DNA from: an uncultured Pelagibacteraceae bacterium
GTDB lineage: Bacteria; Pseudomonadota; Alphaproteobacteria; Pelagibacterales; Pelagibacteraceae
NCBI GenBank assembly: GCA_902576045.1
Contig: CACGTU010000004.1
Span: 1 to 64,000, forward strand
Direction of reading: 5' to 3'
Length of the DNA: 64,000 nucleotides
The notes below the pieces were generated by a model, which was given only the letters and a program-made list of their open reading frames with translations, made no database searches and had not been told where the DNA came from. This document shows, in pieces, positions 19,666-29,761 of the stretch (its first letter is position 1; every line of letters begins with the position of its first letter). The translations under genes and the position numbers were made by a program.

Positions 19666-20495
19666 AATACAACGTATCAAAAATTAAAGGTTCAAAAGAG
19701 GAAATCGTAAAAGATGCTGTATCTGTTGAGGAACCTTTAGAAATGCGCCTTAAATATAAAAAGAATGGAAAAATTGAAACGCAAAATATATCTATAACAA
19801 TGAGGACACCTGGAAATGATGAAGATTTAATTAGAGGATTTTTATTTAATGAAAGAATAATTGAGAATATGGATGAAATAGATAGCATTCAACATATAGG
19901 TGATCCTGTTGGAGATTATAATTTACATAACGTAATTGAAGCTACAATAAATAAAACAGATAATTTAGATATTGGTAAATTAAAAAGAAACTTCGTAACA
20001 AACTCCTCGTGTGGAGTATGTGGAAAAACTTCATTAGACTCAATTGAAGTATTAAAAAATGATAAATTAGTTTCGCATTTTCCAAAAATAAAAGAGGAGA
20101 TAATTTTAAAATCTCCAAGTCTATTGATGAATGAACAGTCTGAGTTTGCAAAAACTGGTGGAATTCATGCTAGTGCTTTAATTGATGAAGCGGGTTCGGT
20201 AATAGCTACCCGTGAAGATGTTGGAAGACATAATGCTTTAGACAAATTGTTAGGTCATACTATTCAAAACGGACTACTTAATATAAAAGCTCAGTTTATT
20301 GCCTGCTCTGGAAGGTTGAATTTTGAGCTAGTTCAAAAGGGATTAATGGCAAATATTGGTATTATGGCTGGTGTGGGTGCGCCTACGAGTCTCGCAGTGG
20401 ATCTAGCTAAACGTTTTGACATGACTCTATTAGGTTTTGTAAAAGAAAGTGGCTTTAATATTTATAATAATAAAAAAAGGATAGTATTAAGCTAA
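19656..20495 (+). CDS. fdhD: Formate dehydrogenase accessory sulfurtransferase FdhD
   Basis: SSCGVCGKTSLDSIE, KTGGIHASAL, EDVGRHNALDK, GAPTSLAVDLA. Confidence 0.95.
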   Translation: MDIKYNVSKIKGSKEEIVKDAVSVEEPLEMRLKYKKNGKIETQNISITMRTPGNDEDLIRGFLFNERIIENMDEIDSIQHIGDPVGDYNLHNVIEATINKTDNLDIGKLKRNFVTNSSCGVCGKTSLDSIEVLKNDKLVSHFPKIKEEIILKSPSLLMNEQSEFAKTGGIHASALIDEAGSVIATREDVGRHNALDKLLGHTIQNGLLNIKAQFIACSGRLNFELVQKGLMANIGIMAGVGAPTSLAVDLAKRFDMTLLGFVKESGFNIYNNKKRIVLS

Positions 20496-20507
20496 TTTAT
20501 AAAGAGT

Positions 20508-22166
20508 ATGTCTAAAAACATAAGTAATTTATCCGGAAGAATAGGCTTAAAAAATAATCTATTTCAAAAGCTATCTGACAGATCCTTAAATTCTAAAGAT
20601 GATGCAGGGATAAAGGAAATAGCTGAAGAATACAAAATGGGTGTTTCAACTATTCACGGAGCGGAAAGTTTTTACGAATTTTTAAGACCATCGCACAGAG
20701 AGAAGAAAGCATTTGTATGTAATGGAAGCGCTTGTATGTGCGCAGGTACACAAGAGCCTTTAAAGAAAAGATTACAAGAAAAATTAGGTAACGATAAAGT
20801 TGGCGAGATGTTTTGTCTTGGCCATTGCTATGAAAATCATGCGTTTCACTATGATGGAGAAAATTATGCAGGTAATGACATCAATCAAATAGATCAAATC
20901 ATTAAAGGTGAAAAAATAAAACAAGAAAAATTCTTTTCAAAAAGTTTTGCAACAACAAGTTTTTTAATGGATGATAAATTATCAAACTTTGATCAATTCA
21001 AAGAGCATTTAGAAAAATTTATTAAAACGGATAAAAAAGAAATCATAAACTCGTTATTATCTTCTAATCTTACAGGTAGAGGTGGCGCAGGATTTCCAAC
21101 AGGAATGAAATGGGATTTCTGTAGTAAAACAAAATCAGAGAAAAAATATGTAGTTTGTAATGCTGATGAAGGAGATTCTGGTGCTTTCTCAGATAGATAT
21201 TTATTGGAAGATCAACCACTTAAAGTGTTATTTGGAATGATAGTTTGTGGTTATGTAATTGGTAGCAATGAAGGAGTACTTTATATAAGAGGCGAATATC
21301 CAAAATCAATTGAAGCAATTAATGGATGTATTAATTCATTAAAAGAAGCAGGATTATTAGGTGAAAAAATATTAGGAACAGAATTTTCTTTTGATTTGAA
21401 TATTTGTATTGGACAAGGTGCTTATATTTGTGGAGAAGAAACAGCTTTAATAGCATCTATTGAAGGTAGAAGAGCAGAAGTAGATGTAAGACCTCCATTC
21501 CCTGTAACAGAAGGATTATACAAAAAACCAACTGTAGTTAACAATGTAGAAACATTAGCAGCTGCAACTGGAATTTTACTAAATGGAGCAGAAAAATTTT
21601 CATCAGTTGGAAATAAAAAATCTGCTGGAACAAAACTAGTTTGTCTAGATAGTTTTTTTAATAATCCTGGTGTTTATGAGATTGATATGGGAACACCAAT
21701 GAAAAAAATATTTGAAGAATATGGTGGTGGATACAAAGAAGATGTAAAAGCATTCCAAATTGGTGGACCTTTAGGTGGAGTAGTGCCTATATCAGAAATC
21801 GAAAAACTAAATTTAGATTTCCAAGAATTTACTAAAGCAGGTTTTATGTTAGGTCATGCGAGTGTTGTTAGTATTCCTAAAGATTTTAATATGGCTGAAT
21901 ACATTCATCACTTATTTGAGTTTTCAGCTGAAGAGTCGTGTGGAAAATGCTTTCCTGGAAGAATTGGATCCTACAGAGGAAAAGAAATGTTTGATCAGTT
22001 AAAGAAAGGAACATCTAAAATTCCACTTAAACTTTTGAATGAATTATTAGTCACCATGCAAAAAGGATGCTTGTGTGCGCTTTGTGGAGCGATACCAACA
22101 CCCATAATGAACATATTAAAGTATTTTGGTGATGAAATTAAAAATGATATAGTAAAAGATAATTAA
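20508..22166 (+). CDS. NAD-dependent formate dehydrogenase beta subunit with fused NuoE-like (FdsG) and NuoF-like (FdsB) domains
   Basis: N-terminal CNGSACMCAGT...CLGHCYENHAF [2Fe-2S]; then LTGRGGAGFPTGMKWDFC, NADEGDSGAFSDR, EESCGKCFPGRIGS. Confidence 0.9.
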   Translation: MSKNISNLSGRIGLKNNLFQKLSDRSLNSKDDAGIKEIAEEYKMGVSTIHGAESFYEFLRPSHREKKAFVCNGSACMCAGTQEPLKKRLQEKLGNDKVGEMFCLGHCYENHAFHYDGENYAGNDINQIDQIIKGEKIKQEKFFSKSFATTSFLMDDKLSNFDQFKEHLEKFIKTDKKEIINSLLSSNLTGRGGAGFPTGMKWDFCSKTKSEKKYVVCNADEGDSGAFSDRYLLEDQPLKVLFGMIVCGYVIGSNEGVLYIRGEYPKSIEAINGCINSLKEAGLLGEKILGTEFSFDLNICIGQGAYICGEETALIASIEGRRAEVDVRPPFPVTEGLYKKPTVVNNVETLAAATGILLNGAEKFSSVGNKKSAGTKLVCLDSFFNNPGVYEIDMGTPMKKIFEEYGGGYKEDVKAFQIGGPLGGVVPISEIEKLNLDFQEFTKAGFMLGHASVVSIPKDFNMAEYIHHLFEFSAEESCGKCFPGRIGSYRGKEMFDQLKKGTSKIPLKLLNELLVTMQKGCLCALCGAIPTPIMNILKYFGDEIKNDIVKDN

Positions 22167-24940
22167 TGAGTGCGGAAAAAAGAAAAGTTGCCTATATAGA
22201 TGGAAAACCCTATGAAATAGGGCCAAATCATACATCTATTTTAAAATTTGTAAAAAGTTACTTGGGAGAAAAGAAGGTACCAACACTATGCGACGACCCT
22301 AACCTTGCACCTTATGGTGCTTGCAGAGTCTGCTCTGTTGAAGTTGCTCTAGAAAAAGACGGTCCAACTAAAGTAGTTGCATCATGTCATACACCTGTTG
22401 GAGAAAACCAACACATATTTACAAGTAATGATGGATTGCAAAACTTAAGAAAAAATATTGTTGAGTTAGTATTAACAGACCATCCAATGAATTGTGATAC
22501 TTGTGAAGTAGATAAAAATTGTGAACTTCAAACTGTAGCAAATGACTTAGGAATTAGCGACCATAGATATAATAACCCTAAACAACATAAAGGAACTCCC
22601 AAAGATACTTCTCACTCTTACATGAGAATGAATTTGGACAACTGTATAAATTGTGGAAGATGTGTAAGAGCATGTGATGAAATTCAAGGTTCGTTTGTTT
22701 TGACAATGAGTGGAAGAGGATTTGAGTCTAGAATTACTACTGATAATGATATGCTCTTTGGAGACTCATCATGTGTATCTTGTGGTGCTTGTGCTCATAC
22801 GTGTCCAACGGATGCTATTTCAGATGTATTTCAATCTAAATCAGTAAAAGTAGATAAAAAAATTAGAACTACATGTTCATACTGCGGTGTCGGTTGTAAT
22901 TTAGAGACCTCTGTAAAAGATGGAAAAGTTGTTGCAATAGATACTCCAAAAGAAACTGAAGTAAACGCAGGTCATACATGTATAAAAGGAAGATATGCAT
23001 TTGGTTTTTATGATCATCCAGACAGACTGAGAAGTCCTTTGATTAAGAGAAATGGAAAATTTGAAGAAGTATCTTGGGATGATGCTTACGAATATATAAA
23101 GCAAAAATTAGAAAAGATTAAAAATGAGAGTGGCCCAGATGCTATTGCTGGTATTTCTTCAGCTAGATGCACTAATGAGGAAAATTATGTTTTTCAAAAA
23201 ATGATCAGAGCAGCAATTGGAACAAATAATATAGATTGCTGTGCAAGAATTTGTCATTCACCTACTGCATGGGGAATGCAACAAACTTTTGGAACAGGGG
23301 CAGCAACTAACTCCACAGAGGATATTTATCATGCTGATTTATTTTTAGTCATTGGAGCAAATCCAACAAATGCTCATCCTGTAACTGGTGCAAAAATTAA
23401 ACAACAGGTTATGAAAGGTAAAAAATTAATTGTGCTTGATCCAATTACTACTGATATTGCTAAACTTGCTGACTATCATATTAGATTAAGACCTGGAACA
23501 AACGTTGCTGTACTAAACATGATGCTTTACTACATTGTTAAAGGAAACTTATTAAATAAAGATTTTGTTGAAAACAGAACTGAAGGGTTTGATGAATTTT
23601 TAAATCACATTAATGGTTTAGATATTGATCATCTAGCAAGTGTTGCTGGTGTTGATAAACAATTAGTTAAAGAAGCAGCCATTGCATATGCAACAGCAAA
23701 AAATTCTATGGAGTTCCATGGTTTAGGAGTTACTGAGCACGAACAAGGTTCTAAAACTGTGATGTTGATTGCAGACCTTGCAATGATTACTGGCAACATA
23801 GGAAGAAGAGGTGTTGGAGTTAATCCTTTAAGAGGTCAGAACAATGTTCAAGGGGCTGCGGATATGGGGTGCCAACCTCACCAAGGTGCTGGTTATTTCC
23901 CAGTAGCTGATAAAAAAATTCAAGACTTTTACACTGAAAAATATGGTGCAGTCCACCCAACAAAAGCTGGATTGAAAATCCCAGAAATATTTGATGCAGC
24001 AATAAACAAGGAAGTTAAAGGATTATGGATTATTGGAGAAGATATTGTTCAAACTGATCCAAACAGTGCGCATGTTATTAAAGCGATGGAATCTTTAGAT
24101 TTATTAGTTGTTCAAGAGATATTTATGAGTGAAACAGCAAAATTAGCAGATGTCGTTTTGCCAGGAACAACATTTTTAGAAAAAGACGGTACTTTTACAA
24201 ACACAGAAAGAAGAGTTCAAAGAGTTAATAAAGCCGCTGAACCTTTACCAGGCACAAAACCAGATGGTGTCATTGTTACTGAGATGATGCAAAAGCTTGG
24301 ATATGATCAGCCAACTTATGATGCTGATCAAGTATTAGCAGAAGTTGCGGATGTTGTTCCGTTCTTTAAGGGGATTACTAGAGAGAGACTAGGTAAACTT
24401 GGATTACAATGGCCTGTAAAAGAAGACGGAACAGATACAAAAATTTTACATGAAAAAGAGTTTAAACTTGGAAAAGGAAGATTAAAGTCTTTTGATTGGA
24501 AAGAATCTACAGAAATCAAAAATAATATTAAAGAGTATCCACTTATTCTTACCACTAGTAGAGTTTTACAGCATTATAACGCAGCAACTATGACAAGAAG
24601 AACTAAAAATTTAAATATTGTGGATGAAGATATATTATTAGTAAACCCTTTAGATGCTAAAGAAAGAGAATTAAGTAACGGCGATATAGCAAGACTTTAC
24701 TCAGGCAGAGGTGAGGTTTCATTAAAAGTTGAGGTAACAGATAAAGTAAAAGAGGGAATTGTTTTCACAACTTTCCATTTTCCAGAACACATGGTCAACA
24801 TGGTTACAGGTGATGGTAAAGATGAAGAGACAAAATGCGCAGAATATAAAGTTTCTGCAGTTCAAGTTCAAAAAATATCAAATAAATTTAAAACAGAAAT
24901 TTCTCCATCCGAAAAACAAGCTGAAATTGTAAGAAATTAA
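22166..24940 (+). CDS. Formate dehydrogenase alpha (molybdopterin) subunit
   Basis: NuoG-like N-terminus with Fe-S motifs; CSYCGVGCNLE; CARICHSPT (Cys at Sec position); MITGNIGRRGVGVNPLRGQNNVQGAADMG. Confidence 0.95.
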   Translation: MSAEKRKVAYIDGKPYEIGPNHTSILKFVKSYLGEKKVPTLCDDPNLAPYGACRVCSVEVALEKDGPTKVVASCHTPVGENQHIFTSNDGLQNLRKNIVELVLTDHPMNCDTCEVDKNCELQTVANDLGISDHRYNNPKQHKGTPKDTSHSYMRMNLDNCINCGRCVRACDEIQGSFVLTMSGRGFESRITTDNDMLFGDSSCVSCGACAHTCPTDAISDVFQSKSVKVDKKIRTTCSYCGVGCNLETSVKDGKVVAIDTPKETEVNAGHTCIKGRYAFGFYDHPDRLRSPLIKRNGKFEEVSWDDAYEYIKQKLEKIKNESGPDAIAGISSARCTNEENYVFQKMIRAAIGTNNIDCCARICHSPTAWGMQQTFGTGAATNSTEDIYHADLFLVIGANPTNAHPVTGAKIKQQVMKGKKLIVLDPITTDIAKLADYHIRLRPGTNVAVLNMMLYYIVKGNLLNKDFVENRTEGFDEFLNHINGLDIDHLASVAGVDKQLVKEAAIAYATAKNSMEFHGLGVTEHEQGSKTVMLIADLAMITGNIGRRGVGVNPLRGQNNVQGAADMGCQPHQGAGYFPVADKKIQDFYTEKYGAVHPTKAGLKIPEIFDAAINKEVKGLWIIGEDIVQTDPNSAHVIKAMESLDLLVVQEIFMSETAKLADVVLPGTTFLEKDGTFTNTERRVQRVNKAAEPLPGTKPDGVIVTEMMQKLGYDQPTYDADQVLAEVADVVPFFKGITRERLGKLGLQWPVKEDGTDTKILHEKEFKLGKGRLKSFDWKESTEIKNNIKEYPLILTTSRVLQHYNAATMTRRTKNLNIVDEDILLVNPLDAKERELSNGDIARLYSGRGEVSLKVEVTDKVKEGIVFTTFHFPEHMVNMVTGDGKDEETKCAEYKVSAVQVQKISNKFKTEISPSEKQAEIVRN

Positions 24941-25008
24941 AAAATTCTCCAAAAATTTTTAAAATTTTATTTTTTAGGTTAAAATATTTTTAAAAAAAAG
25001 GAGTTATA

Positions 25009-25326
25009 ATGAAAGCATATATAATGGGTAACTACACAGAAAAAGCTTTTCAAGGTTTCATGAAGGATCCTACAAGTGATAGAAAAGCAGTTGTAGAACA
25101 ATTAACAAAAGCAGTTGGTGGAACAATTCATAGTATGGACATCGTTAGAGGTTCATATGATTTTATTGTTGTGACTGATATTGGAGCATTTGAAAATTTC
25201 GCTGCAATTAAATTAGTTGTTGAAGCATCTGGTGCTGTTAAGAATATGACAATGTTAGAGGCAATAGACTTTACGAAAGCTACTACTAAAGCAAGTCAGA
25301 TAGGCTATAAACCACCAGGACAATAG
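25009..25326 (+). CDS. GYD domain-containing protein
   Basis: VRGSYDFIVVTDIGAFENFAAIKL; upstream AAGGAG RBS. Confidence 0.8.
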   Translation: MKAYIMGNYTEKAFQGFMKDPTSDRKAVVEQLTKAVGGTIHSMDIVRGSYDFIVVTDIGAFENFAAIKLVVEASGAVKNMTMLEAIDFTKATTKASQIGYKPPGQ

Positions 25327-25330
25327 GTAA

Positions 25331-25699
25331 TTATTTTTTTTCGTCGTTATCTACGACTAGGCAGATTTCTGATTTAGTCAGGAATCTGCGACCAGTTCCA
25401 TTATCCAATGAGAACATTCCACCTATTCCTTTAACAGCATCAATTGTTAGATCAGTATGTTTCCATTTTTCATACTGATCACCATTCATATAAAATGGCA
25501 CTCCTCCAATTTCACCTAGTTTAATATCATTATCACCTAGAGGAAATTCACCCTCTTGAAAACACATAGGTGCACTACCATCGCAACATCCACCTGATTG
25601 ATGAAACATTAAATTTTCTCCATATTTCTCCTGGAGTTCAGATAATAAGTTTAACGCTGAATTTGTTGCAGATACTTTCATTTTTAAAGTACGGCCCAT
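25331..25699 (-). CDS. DUF779 domain-containing protein
   Basis: HQSGGCCDGSAPMCF; adjacent to an aldehyde dehydrogenase. Confidence 0.9.
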   Translation of the reverse strand: MGRTLKMKVSATNSALNLLSELQEKYGENLMFHQSGGCCDGSAPMCFQEGEFPLGDNDIKLGEIGGVPFYMNGDQYEKWKHTDLTIDAVKGIGGMFSLDNGTGRRFLTKSEICLVVDNDEKK

Positions 25700-25732
25700 G
25701 ATTTAGAATCATGGGCCAGTATATATTATTGA

Positions 25733-27277
25733 TTAAAAGAAGCCTAATTTTTTCTCAGCATAAGAAACGTGTAGGTTCTTATTCTGTCTATAATGATTAA
25801 GCATCATTTTATGAGTTTCTCTTCCAACTCCTGATTGTTTATATCCACCAAATGGAGAGTGAGCTGGATAAGCATGGTAACAATTAGTCCATACTATTCC
25901 TGCTTGTATTGCTCTACCCATTCTGTGAGCGATATTACCATTTCTAGTCCATACAGCTGCACCTAAACCATAAAGAGTATCATTAGCAATTTTTAATGCT
26001 TCTGCTTCATCTTTAAATTTAATTACAGATACTACAGGTCCGAAAATTTCTTCTTGAGAAATTCTCATATCATTTTTAGCTTCGAAAACAGTTGGTTGGA
26101 TATAGTTTCCTTTTTCCAAACCACTATTTAGTTTAGCTACATCTCCACCTGTAAGAACTTTAGCACCCTCTTTTTTACCAAGCTCTAGATAAGATTTTAT
26201 CTTTTCCATTTGCTCTACTGATGCTTGAGCTCCAATCATGGTTTCCATTTTTAAAGGATTGTCTTGTACAACTGCTTTTGTTCTTGCAATCGCTCTTTCC
26301 ATGAATTTATCATAGATTGACTCTTGAATTAAAGCTCTACTTGGACAAGTACATACTTCACCCTGGTTTAGATTGAACATCACAAAACCTTCTATACACT
26401 TATCAAAGAAGTCGTCATCTTTTTCCATGACATCTTCAAAGAAAATATTAGGAGATTTTCCACCTAATTCTAGTGTAATTGGAATAATGTTTTGTGCTGC
26501 ATACTGCATAATCAATCTTCCAGTTGTTGTTTCACCAGTGAATGCAACTTTAGCAACTCTTTTTGATGATGCTAAAGGTTTACCTGCTTCTAAACCGAAA
26601 CCACTCACAATATTTACAACTCCTGGAGGTAATAGATCTCCAATAAGTTCCATCATTACCATAATCGAAGCTGGAGTTTGCTCAGCTGGTTTTAAAACTG
26701 AACAGTTTCCTGCTGCAAGTGCTGGAGCCAATTTCCATGTCGCCATTAATAATGGAAAATTCCATGGAACTATCTGACCAACAACACCTAATGGCTCATG
26801 AAAGTTATATGAGTATTGATTATTCGCAATCTCAGCAATGGATCCTTCTTCTGCTCTAATCACACCAGCAAAATATCTCCAGTGATCTATCACTAAAGGT
26901 AAATCTGCTGCCATACATTCTCTGATAGGTTTTCCATTATCTAAACATTCAGCTACAGCTAGTAAGTTTAGGTTTTTTTCTAAAACATCAGCAATTTTAT
27001 ACAAAATATTTGATCTTGTTGTGATGTCTGTCTTTCCCCATTCGGTGAAAGCTGCGTGAGCTGCATCTAATGCTGCCTCTACGTCTTGTTCGTTTGATCT
27101 TGCAACAGAACAGATTTTCTCATTTGATATCGGACTAACATTATCAAAATATTTGCCTGATTTAGGTTCTACAAACTTTCCGTTTATATAGTTTCCATAT
27201 TTAGCTTTGAATGGAAATTTTACCTTTAAATGAGAAGTATCTAGTACTGATGACACTTTCAATGCTTCTGCACTCAT
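25733..27277 (-). CDS. Aldehyde dehydrogenase (ExaC/AcoD-like)
   Basis: [56 protein letters not shown]. Confidence 0.93.
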   Translation of the reverse strand: MSAEALKVSSVLDTSHLKVKFPFKAKYGNYINGKFVEPKSGKYFDNVSPISNEKICSVARSNEQDVEAALDAAHAAFTEWGKTDITTRSNILYKIADVLEKNLNLLAVAECLDNGKPIRECMAADLPLVIDHWRYFAGVIRAEEGSIAEIANNQYSYNFHEPLGVVGQIVPWNFPLLMATWKLAPALAAGNCSVLKPAEQTPASIMVMMELIGDLLPPGVVNIVSGFGLEAGKPLASSKRVAKVAFTGETTTGRLIMQYAAQNIIPITLELGGKSPNIFFEDVMEKDDDFFDKCIEGFVMFNLNQGEVCTCPSRALIQESIYDKFMERAIARTKAVVQDNPLKMETMIGAQASVEQMEKIKSYLELGKKEGAKVLTGGDVAKLNSGLEKGNYIQPTVFEAKNDMRISQEEIFGPVVSVIKFKDEAEALKIANDTLYGLGAAVWTRNGNIAHRMGRAIQAGIVWTNCYHAYPAHSPFGGYKQSGVGRETHKMMLNHYRQNKNLHVSYAEKKLGFF

Positions 27278-27508
27278 TTTTTCCTCCTTAAGTTAAGTAC
27301 AATAAGTATATAAATTCGAAATTAACTTGTTTATTTCAGTCGTTTTTGAATTTAAAAGAGATTGAAGACTGAATAATTTTTAAACCCAAATTTATAATAA
27401 ATTAATTTAAGACTGTTAATTTGATCTTGTAAATGTGTTATTTTGAATTCAACTTTGAATTGTAAAAAGACTTATTGAATTTAGTTACAAAACTATGATT
27501 ATCTAAAT

Positions 27509-28501
27509 ATGGAATTATTAAAAGACAAATTTGGCAGAAAATTTCCCTACATAAGATTATCCATAACAGATGTATGTAATTTTAAATGCGGCTATTGTTT
27601 ACCTAATGGCTTCAAAATTGACAAAAGTGACAATAGAACTTTTTTAAGTTTAGAAGAAATTAAAAGATTAGCTAAAGGTTTATCTGAATTAGGAGTAAGC
27701 AAAATTAGACTAACAGGAGGAGAACCAACAATTAGAAAAGATTTTTATGCAATTGTAAAGGCTATAAAAGAAAATGCAGGTATAAGTAAAACTGTTATTA
27801 CAACAAATGGTTACAAACTTGATAAATTTGCGGAACAACTTGTAGAAAGTGGTTTGGATGGAATTAACATCAGTATTGATAGCTTAGATAAAAACAAGTT
27901 TCATAAAATTACAGGTCATGATCGACTTAATGAAATTTTAGACGGTATTGAAAAGCTACAAAAACTTAATTTTAAAAATATAAAAATTAACGCTGTTCTA
28001 TTAAAAGGCATAAACAGTAGTGATAAGGATTTTGACAGGTGGTCTAATTACATAAAATCAAATCAAGTAGATTTTAGATATATCGAATTGATGCAAACAG
28101 GAGATAATTTAGATTATTTTAAAAAATATCATATATCCTCAAAAGTATTCACTGACTTTTTAATTAAGAATAATTGGATAATACAAACTCTAGGAAAAGA
28201 TGCTGGTCCATCTAAAAATTATATTAATCCAGAATTTAAAGGGAAATTTGGAATTATTGCTCCATATTCAAAAGATTTTTGCAAATCCTGCAATAGATTA
28301 AGAATTACATCTAGAGGAGACTTAAGATTGTGTTTGTTTGGAAACACTGGAATAAATATAAGACACTTAATTCAAAGAGATGATCAAACTGAAGAATTAA
28401 AAGATTTAATTTTGAAACAATTAAATTTTAAGAAGGAATCTCATTACTTAGAACTTGGTGAAACTGGTTTAACTAATAACCTATCAGTAACTGGCGGATA
28501 A
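27509..28501 (+). CDS. moaA: GTP 3',8-cyclase MoaA
   Basis: YIRLSITDVCNFKCGYCLP, RLTGGEPTIRKDF, FCKSCNRLRITSRGDLRLCLF, C-terminal GG. Confidence 0.95.
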   Translation: MELLKDKFGRKFPYIRLSITDVCNFKCGYCLPNGFKIDKSDNRTFLSLEEIKRLAKGLSELGVSKIRLTGGEPTIRKDFYAIVKAIKENAGISKTVITTNGYKLDKFAEQLVESGLDGINISIDSLDKNKFHKITGHDRLNEILDGIEKLQKLNFKNIKINAVLLKGINSSDKDFDRWSNYIKSNQVDFRYIELMQTGDNLDYFKKYHISSKVFTDFLIKNNWIIQTLGKDAGPSKNYINPEFKGKFGIIAPYSKDFCKSCNRLRITSRGDLRLCLFGNTGINIRHLIQRDDQTEELKDLILKQLNFKKESHYLELGETGLTNNLSVTGG

Positions 28502-29049
28502 TGAAAAATTTAAAAATAATTAAAAAAAATGATTTAAAGGATTGGGCTGAGGAATTGTTCCAAAAAAATTCATATAATATGGTGGATGTATCTTCAAAGA
28601 AAGAAACTTTCAGAAGAGCGCTCGCAACAGGAAAAATTTTTGTAGGTGAAGAAGTTTTTTCATTAATTAAATCAAATCAAATGCCTAAGGGGGATCCTAT
28701 TTCTTTAGCAGAAGTATCAGCTATATTGGGTGTAAAGAAAACAAGCGAAATTATTCCATTATGCCACCCTCTTTCAATTGATCATATTTCGACAAAAATT
28801 ATATTGGATGATGAAACTTACTCACTTGACGTTTTTTGTGTTGTCTCAACATTTTCTAAAACTGGTGTAGAGATGGAAGCAATTATGGGAGTAAATAGTG
28901 CTTTAATAACCATTTATGATTTAAGCAAAATAGTAAATCCACATTTAAAAATTTCTGACATAAAATTATTAATAAAAGAAGGTGGAAAAAAAGGATTATG
29001 GAAAAATCCAGATGGGTTACCAGAATTTTTAAAAGAAATATTTAATTAA
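28501..29049 (+). CDS. moaC: Cyclic pyranopterin monophosphate synthase MoaC
   Basis: MVDVSSKKETFRRALATG, IIPLCHPLSI, GVEMEAIMGV. Confidence 0.94.
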   Translation: MKNLKIIKKNDLKDWAEELFQKNSYNMVDVSSKKETFRRALATGKIFVGEEVFSLIKSNQMPKGDPISLAEVSAILGVKKTSEIIPLCHPLSIDHISTKIILDDETYSLDVFCVVSTFSKTGVEMEAIMGVNSALITIYDLSKIVNPHLKISDIKLLIKEGGKKGLWKNPDGLPEFLKEIFN

Positions 29050-29318
29050 TGAAAATATCTGTTGAGTTGTTTGGGGCTGCAAGAGAATTCAGCAAAACAA
29101 AGTACTTAGAATTTAATTTTTCAAAATCTTGTAAAATAATTGACATTAAAAAAAAACTTTATGAGCATGTTGATAATAAATTTAATGGAAATTTAAATTA
29201 TAAAGAGATTATAAAAAGTTCAGCATTTTGCTCAAACAAAGATCAATTAATAAAGGAAAACCAAATTTTGAATAAAAATCAGATAATTGGAATTATTCCA
29301 CCAATTGGAGGTGGTTAA
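29049..29318 (+). CDS. moaD: Molybdopterin synthase sulfur carrier MoaD
   Basis: Ubiquitin-like; C-terminal IIPPIGGG; overlaps moaE. Confidence 0.88.
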   Translation: MKISVELFGAAREFSKTKYLEFNFSKSCKIIDIKKKLYEHVDNKFNGNLNYKEIIKSSAFCSNKDQLIKENQILNKNQIIGIIPPIGGG

Positions 29319-29761
29319 TGCTCCATGCAAAAATTATAGACTCTTCAATTGAAAAAATTGAAATTTCCAAAGCAGAACATTTTTTAAAATCAGAAAAATT
29401 TGGTGCAGTAATTTATTTTGTTGGAGTTGTTAGAGATAATAATGAAAATAAAAAGGTTAATGGAATTACATACGATGCAAAAGACACAATGGTAATTAAG
29501 AGTTTTGAAGAAATTTATAATGAGACAGAGCAAAAACTAGGGATTAAAAATAAGGCTGTTTTTATTGAACATGTAAAGGGTCACCTAAAACTTTCTGAAA
29601 AAAGTATACTTGTAGGTGTGGCTTGTATGCATAGAGATGAGGCATATCGACTATCAAGATTTATTATTGAAGAAATAAAGAAAAGATCACCTATATGGAA
29701 AAAGGAACATTATGAAAATGAAGATAGTAAATGGCTTAAAGGTATTTCATTAACAACATGA
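29318..29761 (+). CDS. moaE: Molybdopterin synthase catalytic subunit MoaE
   Basis: GAVIYFVGVVRDNN, SPIWKKEHYEN. Confidence 0.93.
   Translation: MLHAKIIDSSIEKIEISKAEHFLKSEKFGAVIYFVGVVRDNNENKKVNGITYDAKDTMVIKSFEEIYNETEQKLGIKNKAVFIEHVKGHLKLSEKSILVGVACMHRDEAYRLSRFIIEEIKKRSPIWKKEHYENEDSKWLKGISLTT

Noticed and set aside
22166-24940. Possible selenocysteine formate dehydrogenase
   Set aside because: Frame is continuous with Cys codon in CARICHSPT; no in-frame TGA
26373-26777. 134-aa plus-strand ORF opposite aldehyde dehydrogenase
   Set aside because: Antisense to strongly conserved ALDH motifs; no independent support
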